Of a stretch of DNA of 25,808 nt, positions 14,161 to 21,076 are shown in pieces. The stretch covers positions 1 to 25,808 of the forward strand of contig DATKFJ010000194.1 of assembly GCA_035511435.1 (NCBI GenBank), read 5' to 3'. Positions within the stretch are counted from its first letter, which is position 1, and each line of letters starts with the position of its first letter. A program made the position numbers and the translations under genes. Below the pieces are notes generated by a model. The model ran no database searches and was not told the origin of the DNA. It saw only the letters and a program-made list of their open reading frames with translations. The DNA comes from JAMXLO01 sp035511435 (GTDB lineage: Bacteria; Pseudomonadota; Alphaproteobacteria; Acetobacterales; Acetobacteraceae).

Positions 14161-14258
14161 GCCGCTTATCGCCAGCGGCGATGAAACCGGAACGTGCCGC
14201 TTATCGCCAGCGGCGATGAAACCGGAACGTGCGGCTTATCGCCAGCGGCGATGAAACC
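14161..14258. repeat. Three tandem copies of a 35-bp unit covering the lipid A acyltransferase 3' end
   Basis: Copies 1 (14161-14195) and 2 (14196-14230) are identical 35-mers. Copy 3 (14231-14258) matches over 28 bp with one change and contains the last codons and TAA stop of the acyltransferase gene. Each copy can form a GCCGCT/AGCGGC hairpin (one pair is altered in copy 3), so the array gives three hairpins after the stop. Confidence 0.92.
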
Positions 14259-15129
14259 ACAGCCATTGTTCGGGGTGTTCGCGGATCCAGCGCTCGACAA
14301 CGTCAGTGATCAGTTGCGTGGTGGCCGGAACGTCGACGCGGCCGTCGGTATCGCGCGGCAATGTCAGCGGACCTTCGGCGGCGACGCGGAATTGTCGATC
14401 CGGCAGCCGGATCACGCGTACGCCGACGACTGGGCAGTCAAACTGTCGTGCCAGGCGAGCGATGGTTGGATTGGCCTTGCAGCGGCGACCGAAGAAGGTC
14501 ACGTCGACGCCGCGCGAAAAATGCTGGTCGACCAGCATGCCGAGATGCTCGCCGCGCGTGAGCGAGGCGGCCATTTCCAATGGCGCCTGCGCGCGGCTGC
14601 GGATCAGTCGTCCCATCAGGGGCGCGCGGATTCGAGTAATTTCCTTTGCCACCGCCTTGTTGTTCGGCATGCGATAGACCACGGCGGAGGGCAGGCCGTG
14701 CGTCGCGGCCATCACCGCGGGCAGTTCCCAGTTGGCCAGGTGCACGGCGAAACATAATGCGGGTTTGCCGTCGTCCTTCAGCTCGGTGAATATCTGTGCG
14801 TCGTCGGTGACGATGCGACCGGTGTTGGGCCGTGCGGGGTCGTAGTCCCACAACTGGCCAAGATGCACGTACTCGCCAGCGACGCGACCTAGATTTTCCC
14901 AGGCGGCACGCAGCGTTGTTTCGATCCAGTTGGTGTCCTTGTCTGGGAAGGCGGCGCGCAGATTGGCGCGACCGATGCGGTGCGCTGGAAGGAGTGGACC
15001 GATGCGGCGGGTCATCGCGCCGCAAATGTCCGACGCGCGATCGGGGTTGGTTCGGCGCAGCACGGCCAGCAGGTACTTCACGATGCGGCCGAGTATCCGG
15101 TCGCCGTAAAGCGAGAGGCGACGGGTCAC
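14236..15129 (-). CDS. lpxXL: Lipid A lauroyl/VLCFA-type acyltransferase (LpxL/HtrB family)
   Basis: The 297-residue product belongs to the LpxL/HtrB/MsbB lysophospholipid acyltransferase family. The H-x4-E catalytic pair is H130 and E135 in HLANWE. Further family motifs are MPNNKAVAKEI, then GMLVDQHFSRGVDVTFFG, and a C-terminal EQWLWFHRRW. A membrane-anchoring hydrophobic stretch lies near residues 10-24. It starts with GTG at 15129. Its place at the end of the acpXL-type cluster suggests LpxXL, which transfers a very-long-chain acyl group from AcpXL to the lipid A precursor at the inner membrane; that specificity is inferred from context. Its last residues are part of a triplicated 35-bp sequence. 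Confidence 0.9.
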   Translation of the reverse strand: MTRRLSLYGDRILGRIVKYLLAVLRRTNPDRASDICGAMTRRIGPLLPAHRIGRANLRAAFPDKDTNWIETTLRAAWENLGRVAGEYVHLGQLWDYDPARPNTGRIVTDDAQIFTELKDDGKPALCFAVHLANWELPAVMAATHGLPSAVVYRMPNNKAVAKEITRIRAPLMGRLIRSRAQAPLEMAASLTRGEHLGMLVDQHFSRGVDVTFFGRRCKANPTIARLARQFDCPVVGVRVIRLPDRQFRVAAEGPLTLPRDTDGRVDVPATTQLITDVVERWIREHPEQWLWFHRRWR

Positions 15130-15143
15130 GGCGGGTCTATGCC

Positions 15144-15200
15144 GTCATCCCTGCGCAAGCGAGGACCCATCAAATGGGTTCCCGCTTGCGCAGGGATGAC
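15144..15200. repeat. 57-bp near-perfect palindrome
   Basis: The arms at 15144-15170 and 15174-15200 are 27 bp each with two mismatches and a 3-bp loop. Each arm starts GTCATCCCTGCGCAAGCG when read inward. It lies in the gap between the dehydrogenase stop (15242) and the acyltransferase start (15129), so it would be transcribed as a long hairpin. It shares its core with the element at 8283-8348. Confidence 0.92.
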
Positions 15201-15241
15201 ATAACTTTGGGGCCGACATCGCCTGACAGTTCAACGAAATT

Positions 15242-16270
15242 CTACAGTTCGACAATAATCTTGCCGAACACGTCGCGATGTTCCAGCCTTTCCAGGCCAG
15301 CGCGGAAATCCTCCAGGCCATAGACGGTGTCGATTACTGGCCGGACACCGGTGGCGATGCGATCCAACGCTCGTCCCAACGCGCTGAGCGGCGATCCGAA
15401 CGAGCCGATGATGCGGTACTGCTGCTGGAAGAGCTGCATCAGGTTGATGCTGCCGGACGGGCCGGATGTTGCGCCGCATGTCACCAATCGGCCGCCGCGT
15501 TTCAGCGATAGCAGAGAGCCACTCCAGGTGTCGGCGCCAACGTGTTCGAATACCACGTCCACGCCTTTCCTGCCGGTCAACCGACGCACAACGCCTTCGA
15601 AACGATCTGTGCGGTAGTTGATTACGTGGTCGGCGCCGAGTGCGCGCGCTTTCGCTGCCTTGTCATCGCTGCCGACGGTGGTGATGACGGTGCAGCCGAG
15701 TGACTTGGCGATGCGGATGGCGATGCTGCCGATGCTGGAGCCACCGGCATGCACCAGGATCCATTCACCTGGTTCCAATCGCGCATTGTCAAACAGCATG
15801 TGCTCGACGGTGGCGAAGGCGACGGGTACGCAGGCGGCGTCGCGGTAATCGACCGCGTCCGGCAGCCTCACCACCAGGCGCGCCGGGTGGTTGGTGAGTT
15901 CCTGGGCGAAGCCGTCAACGTGGAAGCCGCGCACGCCGGCGACGTTCTCGCAAAGGTTCTCGCGCCCGGTTCGGCATGCGTGGCAGGTGCCGCAGACCAG
16001 GGCGGCGTAGGGTACGACGCGATCGCCGGCGGACAGTGTGCTGACATCGTCGCCGACTGCGATGATCTCGCACGATGCTTCGGCGCCGACGCTCAGTGGG
16101 AATTGCCGCTTGGCGAAGGCCATGCCGCGGAAGCCCCATACGTCGATGTGGTTCAGTCCGACGGCGCGGATGCGAAGTTGCACCTCGCCGGGCGCCGGTG
16201 GTGGCGGTGGGTCGCGCTGCACCATCGCGATGTCGCGGTCAGCCAGCAGTTGCAGGGCGCGCATTGTCAT
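15242..16270 (-). CDS. Zinc-type dehydrogenase of the medium-chain family (Adh2XL-like)
   Basis: The 342-residue MDR enzyme keeps the structural zinc site (C93, C96, C99, C107 in CGTCHAC...C) and a Rossmann motif (AGGSSIGS, 175-182) for NAD(P)H. The usual catalytic zinc ligands are absent: the first Cys position reads GLNHIDVW, and the GHE motif reads GAEAS. This points to a quinone-oxidoreductase or enoyl-reductase type reaction rather than an alcohol dehydrogenase. In the rhizobial cluster the matching position is adh2XL. Here it could supply the enoyl-reduction step of acyl chain elongation, which is inference. The start ATG 16270 has an alternative ATG six bases further in. Confidence 0.88.
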   Translation of the reverse strand: MTMRALQLLADRDIAMVQRDPPPPPAPGEVQLRIRAVGLNHIDVWGFRGMAFAKRQFPLSVGAEASCEIIAVGDDVSTLSAGDRVVPYAALVCGTCHACRTGRENLCENVAGVRGFHVDGFAQELTNHPARLVVRLPDAVDYRDAACVPVAFATVEHMLFDNARLEPGEWILVHAGGSSIGSIAIRIAKSLGCTVITTVGSDDKAAKARALGADHVINYRTDRFEGVVRRLTGRKGVDVVFEHVGADTWSGSLLSLKRGGRLVTCGATSGPSGSINLMQLFQQQYRIIGSFGSPLSALGRALDRIATGVRPVIDTVYGLEDFRAGLERLEHRDVFGKIIVEL

Positions 16271-16276
16271 GAACCG

Positions 16277-16416
16277 TGGTTGTCATTGCGAGTTTCGTAA
16301 CGGCCGGCGGCCGACGCTGAATCGATCGGCATCGATGGCCGCCCCGGCCTTCGCTCGGGGCAGGCTTTGCGTCGGCACGTCGGCAAGGGCCGTTATAAAA
16401 CCTGCTATGACAATCA
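16277..16416. repeat. MITE-like element with 29-bp terminal inverted repeats
   Basis: The left end (16277-16305) and the reverse complement of the right end (16388-16416) match at 23 of 29 positions, with both ends starting TG.TTGTCAT. Inner GGCCGACGC/GCGTCGGC segments add a second inverted pair. It fills almost the whole gap between the ketoreductase and the dehydrogenase; the right end overlaps the ketoreductase stop codon. No transposase or clear target duplication is seen. Confidence 0.75.
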
Positions 16417-17124
16417 TGCGCGCGGAATGCCGATCGCAGCGGTCAGTCCACCATCGACCGGAATATAGGCACCGTTGATGTAGCTGGCATCTGGCGAAAC
16501 CAGGAAGGCGACAACGGACGCAATCTCTTCCGGTCGGGCAAAGCGGCCGGCGGGGATACGCGATTCAGTGGCGCCTCGATACGCGGCGAACGGCGCCAGC
16601 ATTTCGGTATCTACAAAGCCAGGCGCGACATAGTTCACCGTGACGCCGCGCCGCGCGCTTTCTATTGCAAGCGTGCGGACGTAGGCGAGTAGTGCGGCTT
16701 TGGTTGCACCGTATGCGGCGTTGCCCTGGCTGGCGAACTGGCCGATCACCGAGCCTATTGCAACGATGCGTCCGGTGCGCGCGCGGATCATCGGTCGCAC
16801 CACGGCGCGCGCGATGCGGGCGAAGGCGAAGAAGTTTACCTGCATGGCCTGCTCGGTGGCGTCTTGATCCATCATCACGGCCAGCGCGTCGTAGGTTGTG
16901 CCGCCGACCTGGACCATCGCATCCCAAGCGGGCGCGTCCTGCTGTGCCTTGGCGAACGCTTCGACCGCGGTGCGGTCGCCGAGGTCGAGCCGTAGCGAAT
17001 TGCCGGAAGCATCGGTTGGGGAGGTGCGATAGGTGTAGGTGACGTCCATACCCTTTGCAGTCAGGGCGCTGACCACGGCGGCGCCGATGCCGCGTCGTCC
17101 ACCGATCACCAGGGCACGGGGCAT
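16414..17124 (-). CDS. fabG: SDR-family 3-oxoacyl-ACP reductase (FabG-like)
   Basis: The 236-residue short-chain dehydrogenase has the NADP-binding GGRRGIG loop (8-14), catalytic S125, Y138 and K142 (YGATK), and a C-terminal DASYINGAYIPVDGG segment typical of FabG. The NNAG strand found in most SDRs reads VQVGG (71-75), an unusual change. It most likely reduces 3-oxoacyl-ACP during elongation, since two ketosynthases, a dehydratase and a carrier protein lie directly upstream. The six-gene rhizobial cluster as I recall it lacks this gene. The ATG at 17124 follows a 136-bp gap with an 18-bp tandem repeat. Confidence 0.9.
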   Translation of the reverse strand: MPRALVIGGRRGIGAAVVSALTAKGMDVTYTYRTSPTDASGNSLRLDLGDRTAVEAFAKAQQDAPAWDAMVQVGGTTYDALAVMMDQDATEQAMQVNFFAFARIARAVVRPMIRARTGRIVAIGSVIGQFASQGNAAYGATKAALLAYVRTLAIESARRGVTVNYVAPGFVDTEMLAPFAAYRGATESRIPAGRFARPEEIASVVAFLVSPDASYINGAYIPVDGGLTAAIGIPRA

Positions 17125-17150
17125 TGGCGTCGCTGTAAAATTCGTTCGTT

Positions 17151-17203
17151 ATGCGGGGCTCGTCCGCCATGCGGGGCTCGTTCGTCATGCGGGGCCGGAC
17201 GTC
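17151..17203. repeat. Tandem 18-bp repeat before the fabG-like gene
   Basis: The unit ATGCGGGGCTCGTCCGCC occurs at 17151-17168, again at 17169-17186 with changes, and in part at 17187-17203. It begins 27 bp upstream of the fabG-like start. It reads as repeated M-T/A-D/N-E-P codons in one minus frame, but no ribosome-binding site supports translation. Confidence 0.75.
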
Positions 17204-17260
17204 GCGGCCATGCGTGCGCACCCCTGAAGCACCGCCATTTGTCCCGCTGCCTGCGGCCAG

Positions 17261-18538
17261 TCATGGCGTGCCCACCACCAGGCAGACATTCTGTCCGCCG
17301 AAGCCGAACGAGTTAGAGATCGCGTGCGCAACCTGCGCATCGCGTGCGACGTTGGGCACGCAATCCACCGGCAGGGTCGGATCCGGCGTGTCGTAATTGA
17401 TTGTGGGCGGCAGCCGGCCGTGTCGCAGCGACAGCAAGGTGAAGATCGCCTCGACTGCTCCTGCCGCAGTCAGCGTGTGGCCGATCATCGACTTGTTGGA
17501 AGAGATCGGAATCGACGCAGCGCGTTCGCCGAACACCGCGGACGCCCCGACCCATTCCATCTTGTCGTTCTCCGGCGTGCCGGTGCCGTGCGCGTTGATA
17601 TAGCCGATCGCATCCGGCGTCAGTCCGGCATCATCCAGTGCGTGCTGCATGCAGGCGGTGATCGGCTTGCCATCGGGCGATGACCGCGTGCGATGGAAAC
17701 CGTCGGCCATCTCGCCGCAGCCCTCGATCACGCCGATGATGTTCGCGCCACGCGCCCGCGCATGCGCCAGGCTTTCCAGCACCAGCGCGCCGGCGCCTTC
17801 CGCCATGACGAAGCCGTCGCGGTCCTTGCTGAACGGGCGTGCGGCGGCCTCGGGCGGATCATTGCGCGTGGACAATGCGGACAGCAGCGAAAACCGTATC
17901 AGGCTCTCCGGGTTGACAGATGCATCGGTGCCGATCACCAGCGCCGCTTCGCATTCGCCGCGGCGGATCGCTTCGACGCCGAGTTGGATCGCGGTGGCGC
18001 CAGAGGCGCAGGCGGTCGAAGTGGCAACCGGCGATCCCTTGGTGCCGAAGCGTACCGCCAGGTTCTCCGCCACCGAACCGAACAGGAAGCGTTCATGGTA
18101 GCGAGCGAACCTGCCGGTTCCGGCAGCCCGCAACAGATCGTCGTAGGTGACCGTTTCATTGGCGCCTGACGCGGCGGCCAGCGCCAGACGTTGCGGCCAC
18201 TCCATCTCCACAGGCGGCAATGCCAGGAACATGGGTCCGGGGAAATCGCCAGACGAACCGATCGCTGCCTCGTCCACCGCTTCGTCGATGACGAATTCGG
18301 CAAGGCGTTGCGACAAGGCCGGAGCGGACAGCTCATCGACCGGTACGAAATCGATAGTGCCGGCAATGGTGGTGCGCAGTCCCGCCACCGGAAAGCGGCT
18401 GATGCGGCGGATGCCGGAATGTCCGGCAGTCAATTCGCGCCAGTTGTCCTGTTTGCCGTTGCCGAGAGACGTCAGCACGCCGGTGCCCGTCACCACGACG
18501 ACGGGCCGGCCGCGACTGTCAACGTCGGATCGTGCCAT
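17261..18538 (-). CDS. fabF: Beta-ketoacyl-ACP synthase II, catalytic (FabF1XL-like)
   Basis: The 425-residue thiolase-fold enzyme has the whole Cys-His-His triad: C177 in STACASGA, H317 in NAHGTGTPENDK and H354 in NKSMIGHTLTAAG. C-terminal SNSFGFGGQN is also typical of FabF. It condenses acyl chains with malonyl-ACP. It starts at ATG 18538, nine bases after the stop of the second, degenerate ketosynthase gene, and its AGGAGG site (18544-18549) overlaps that stop. The pair probably works as one unit. Residues 88-160 carry a longer insertion than plain FabF, a feature I would expect of a specialised elongation enzyme. Confidence 0.93.
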   Translation of the reverse strand: MARSDVDSRGRPVVVVTGTGVLTSLGNGKQDNWRELTAGHSGIRRISRFPVAGLRTTIAGTIDFVPVDELSAPALSQRLAEFVIDEAVDEAAIGSSGDFPGPMFLALPPVEMEWPQRLALAAASGANETVTYDDLLRAAGTGRFARYHERFLFGSVAENLAVRFGTKGSPVATSTACASGATAIQLGVEAIRRGECEAALVIGTDASVNPESLIRFSLLSALSTRNDPPEAAARPFSKDRDGFVMAEGAGALVLESLAHARARGANIIGVIEGCGEMADGFHRTRSSPDGKPITACMQHALDDAGLTPDAIGYINAHGTGTPENDKMEWVGASAVFGERAASIPISSNKSMIGHTLTAAGAVEAIFTLLSLRHGRLPPTINYDTPDPTLPVDCVPNVARDAQVAHAISNSFGFGGQNVCLVVGTP

Positions 18539-18543
18539 GCGTG

Positions 18544-18549
18544 CCTCCT
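18544..18549 (-). promoter_or_regulatory. AGGAGG site overlapping the upstream stop codon
   Basis: The site is five bases before the ATG at 18538 and shares bases with the TAG stop of the upstream ketosynthase-like gene, which is consistent with coupled translation and balanced amounts of the two proteins. Confidence 0.6.
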
Positions 18550-19744
18550 ACGCCGCCTCGACCACGGCCAATGCTTCGCCGCGCCAGTGACCCCAGGACG
18601 TGACCAGTACCTGGCGCAGTTCCGCCGCCATCGGGGTTTCCAACTCGGACGCTTCAAGTGGCGGGAACAAGCGCCGATTGGCGAGCGATATTGCCGCGAT
18701 GGCGAGGTTGGCAGGAAATGACGGCTCCAGCGAATGGCCGAAGGCGCTCGCCGTGGCGCGTACCGGCAGCCGCAGGTCGCGCAGGAATTCGGCTTCCTCC
18801 ATCGTTGCCGCGGGTGCGCCCGAGGCGCCCGAAATCACCGCTGCATGTGACGGATCGAGATGCTGGCGCATCGCATCGAACTGATGCGTCGCGATCGCCG
18901 TCGCTTCGCCCGGGCGTCGACGGCTGCGGTCGGTGGCGATGGCGGCGATGTGTGCCAGGTTGGCAGCGCCGCGTGTCGCGGCATGTTCGCGGCTTTCGAT
19001 CACCAGGAAACAGCCGACCGAGCCCAGGATCATGCCGCCACTTTGTACCTGGCGGTGCCAAACACCGGCGAACGGCTGCTTCCACAACAACCGCCCCATT
19101 TCGTAGTGCAGCAGAACGTCGGCTCTTTGCGCGTTGTATGATCCGCCTACCAGGAACAGGTCGCCCTGACCCGCCGCGATGCGCGCACAGGCGATGCGAA
19201 CTGCGTCGGTGCCGGCAGATTCCTCGCCCATGAAGGTGCGAGAAGATCCCACCACGCCGTGCACGATCGAAATATTGCCGGCGAGCAAATTGGATAGCTG
19301 CGCCAGGAACAGCGTGGGTCGTAGGTCGGACAGCAGGTGCTCGTTCAAATAAGCGCCGGGATCGGCGGCGGAGGGCAGGGCGGAGAGTATCGCGGTATCC
19401 ACCGCATAGTCACGCTCGCCGCCGCCAGCCGCCACGATCATGTCCATGCGCGACAGGAGGTCGGCATTGCCCTTCATGCCAGCGGAGTCCAGCGCCAGCC
19501 CAGCGGCATAGGTGCCGATGCGCTGCCACGCCTCCATCTGCCGCTGATCGCCCCGCCTGGGGATCTGCCTGTCGAGTTCCAGCGCCGTCATCGGATGCAC
19601 CGGCCACGGCGCGAAGCTGGTGTGGTCTACGACCGGCTGGCAACCGCCCTCACGCATAAGGGACGCCCAATGCGCGTCCACCCCGTCGCCGAGGCAGGAG
19701 ACCAGGCCGATGCCGGTGATCATCGCATCGCGGGGGCTAGCCAT
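18548..19744 (-). CDS. fabF: Degenerate ketosynthase, chain-length-factor-like (FabF2XL-like)
   Basis: The 398-residue protein has the thiolase fold of FabF (opening MITGIGLVSCLGDG) but lacks key residues. Where FabF has TACASG, it reads VVGSSRTFMG (164-173) with no Cys. Where the first His should lie (NAHGT) it reads ISGASGA. Only the second His is kept, H337 in SAFGHSLEPS. It therefore cannot catalyse condensation by the normal route and probably pairs with the neighbouring intact ketosynthase, like the chain-length factor of type II polyketide synthases; this is inference. It starts at ATG 19744, overlapping the fabZ-like gene by eight bases. Confidence 0.88.
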   Translation of the reverse strand: MASPRDAMITGIGLVSCLGDGVDAHWASLMREGGCQPVVDHTSFAPWPVHPMTALELDRQIPRRGDQRQMEAWQRIGTYAAGLALDSAGMKGNADLLSRMDMIVAAGGGERDYAVDTAILSALPSAADPGAYLNEHLLSDLRPTLFLAQLSNLLAGNISIVHGVVGSSRTFMGEESAGTDAVRIACARIAAGQGDLFLVGGSYNAQRADVLLHYEMGRLLWKQPFAGVWHRQVQSGGMILGSVGCFLVIESREHAATRGAANLAHIAAIATDRSRRRPGEATAIATHQFDAMRQHLDPSHAAVISGASGAPAATMEEAEFLRDLRLPVRATASAFGHSLEPSFPANLAIAAISLANRRLFPPLEASELETPMAAELRQVLVTSWGHWRGEALAVVEAA

Positions 19745-20207
19745 CTAAAAAGGCCTCCGGTACCGCGACACGCCGCGCGGTTTCCAGCATCTGAGCGCGC
19801 AATGTCTCGTTGGGGAAGGGGGCGACGCGGTAGGTGAGCTCGGCGTCCGCCACCTTCTTGCCATCCGAAGTCATGCTGCCTGACACCATCGCGTAACCGG
19901 AGCCGTCGTGCACAAGGCGTGCTTCGACTTGCAGCGCCTGCCCGGGGACGACGAAGGTGCGCAGCTTGGCCTCTTTCACCTGGGCCAGGAACGGCATGCG
20001 CTGGAAGCGCAGTACCGCCAGGACCAGCCAACCGCCGGTCTGCGCCATGGTTTCGATCATCAGCACGCCGGGGAGCAGCGGGTGGCCGGGAAAATGACCC
20101 TCGAATACCGGACTGGCGTCGGGCACCAGGCAAGCCGCGCGCACGACCCGCGCCACCGGATCGAGCTCAACGATCCGGTCCACCATCTGGAAATATTCCA
20201 GCTTCAT
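19737..20207 (-). CDS. fabZ: 3-hydroxyacyl-ACP dehydratase (FabZ-like)
   Basis: The 156-residue hot-dog-fold protein carries the FabZ signature EGHFPGHPLLPGVLMIETMAQ (36-56 in two pieces), with H38 and E52 as the expected catalytic pair. The hydrophobic helix typical of the fold follows (GGWLVLAVLRF). It removes water from 3-hydroxyacyl-ACP in fatty acid elongation. The ATG at 20207 lies six bases after the acpXL stop and its last eight bases overlap the next gene, so the three are surely one transcript. The order acpXL-fabZ-fabF2-fabF1 equals that of the rhizobial VLCFA cluster. Confidence 0.93.
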   Translation of the reverse strand: MKLEYFQMVDRIVELDPVARVVRAACLVPDASPVFEGHFPGHPLLPGVLMIETMAQTGGWLVLAVLRFQRMPFLAQVKEAKLRTFVVPGQALQVEARLVHDGSGYAMVSGSMTSDGKKVADAELTYRVAPFPNETLRAQMLETARRVAVPEAFLDG

Positions 20208-20213
20208 GCCGTA

Positions 20214-20495
20214 TCAGGCTGCCTTCGCCGCCACCAGCTTATCGATGTTGGCGCACAGGTCCTTCAGGACAAAATACTGGTCGGACGAGACCTTTCCCTC
20301 ATTCACTTCCTGTGTCCATTGCTCGAGCGGCATCTTGATGCCGAACGATTTGTCGATGGCAAAGGCGACGTCGAGAAAGTCCAGGCTATCGATGCCGAGG
20401 TCGTTGATCGCATGACTTTCCGGCGCGATCTTCTCACGTGGAATGTCGCATGTTTCGGAAATGATTCCGGCGACGGTCTCGAAGGTCGACGACAT
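20214..20495 (-). CDS. acpXL: Acyl carrier protein AcpXL
   Basis: The 93-residue carrier protein has the phosphopantetheine site S37 in GIDSLDFLDV. The segment FAIDKSFGIKMPLEQWTQEV and the EGK that follows are, from memory, close to the specialised AcpXL that carries 27-hydroxyoctacosanoate for lipid A in rhizobia; ordinary AcpP is shorter (about 78) and more acidic. The start ATG at 20495 has AGGGG seven bases upstream. It is the first gene of the minus-strand cluster that ends with the lipid A acyltransferase, so its promoter should lie in 20496-20651. Confidence 0.92.
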   Translation of the reverse strand: MSSTFETVAGIISETCDIPREKIAPESHAINDLGIDSLDFLDVAFAIDKSFGIKMPLEQWTQEVNEGKVSSDQYFVLKDLCANIDKLVAAKAA

Positions 20496-20585
20496 CGATC
20501 AGCCCCTGCAACGGCGGGGCGGGCACTAACACCGCAGCAACGGAGCCGCAAGAGCACATGGACCGTGGGTAATGGTTCGCCTCTG

Positions 20586-20610
20586 CCCGCCTCCAGCGAG
20601 GGAAGGCGGG
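20586..20610. terminator. Possible hairpin between the lipoprotein gene and acpXL
   Basis: CCCGCCT (20586-20592) and AGGCGGG (20604-20610) pair with an 11-base loop. It lies 42 bp past the stop of the lipoprotein gene. No T-run follows on the minus strand, so it is at best a weak or Rho-assisted terminator. Confidence 0.3.
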
Positions 20611-20651
20611 AGAAGGCCCCCTTTTGTGCGCCGATGCTGCATCCGCCAATG

Positions 20652-20948
20652 CTACATCCAGTGTGCCGGGTGCCACACTTGGCCGGCACCGGTCTGTTCC
20701 CAGAAGCCCCACATCCATCGATTGCTGTGCCCCTCCGCCGACACGTACTGGCCGGGTATCCAGACATAGGCGCTGCCGGTCCAGTCCCAGTGGCCGGGCT
20801 GCCAGATCAGCGGCTCCGCGCTGACCGGCGGCTTGGGCATTGTCTCGGCCATTGGCGCCGGCACGGGCACTGGCGGATTGATTGTGGTGCAGCCGGCCAG
20901 GATCCAGGCGGCGCCGATCAATGCGGCAGTGATGGAGCGGTATCTCAT
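20652..20948 (-). CDS. Small lipoprotein with WxxGxW-type repeats
   Basis: The 98-residue product starts MRYRSITAALIGAAWILAGC, a lipoprotein signal with the lipobox ILAGC (Cys at residue 20). After a Pro-rich linker it has WQPGHWDWTG, YVWIPGQYV and WVWHP-like elements (final QVWHPAHWM), the aromatic repeat of a family of small envelope proteins of unknown role. I chose the ATG at 20948 because the signal peptide starts there and GGGAGG lies about ten bases upstream; the frame extending to 21221 has no such support. It is probably anchored in the outer membrane. It precedes acpXL on the same strand, but a 156-bp gap lies between them. Confidence 0.85.
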   Translation of the reverse strand: MRYRSITAALIGAAWILAGCTTINPPVPVPAPMAETMPKPPVSAEPLIWQPGHWDWTGSAYVWIPGQYVSAEGHSNRWMWGFWEQTGAGQVWHPAHWM

Positions 20949-21028
20949 TTGGCTGGAGCCTCCCCCGGCGCATTTGCGCACGCGACCAATTGTGCATGCT
21001 GGCGCCGGAATTCCATCCCGGCGCTGCC

Positions 21029-21076
21029 GGTCAGCCAGCGGGTCAGGCAGGCGGTCAGGCAGCCGGTCAGGCAGGC
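21029..21076. repeat. Four tandem copies of a 12-bp unit spanning the ispDF stop codon
   Basis: Copies start at 21029, 21041, 21053 and 21065, with unit GGTCAGGCAGGC. Copies at 21041 and 21065 are identical; the others differ at one or two bases. Read on the minus strand, each unit has a TGA in the same frame, so ispDF is followed by three more in-frame TGA codons. Confidence 0.9.

Noticed and set aside
14161..14258. CRISPR-like array of 35-bp repeats
   Set aside because: The copies abut directly with no spacers and include the end of a coding gene, so this is tandem duplication, not CRISPR.
16565..17221. 218-aa minus-strand frame with repeated MTNEP/MADEP residues
   Set aside because: It runs out of frame over the ketoreductase gene, and its repeated residues come from the 18-bp tandem repeat.
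18548..19744. Pseudogene of fabF
   Set aside because: The frame is intact over 398 codons, tightly coupled to both neighbours, and the same position in the known cluster also holds a second ketosynthase-like gene.
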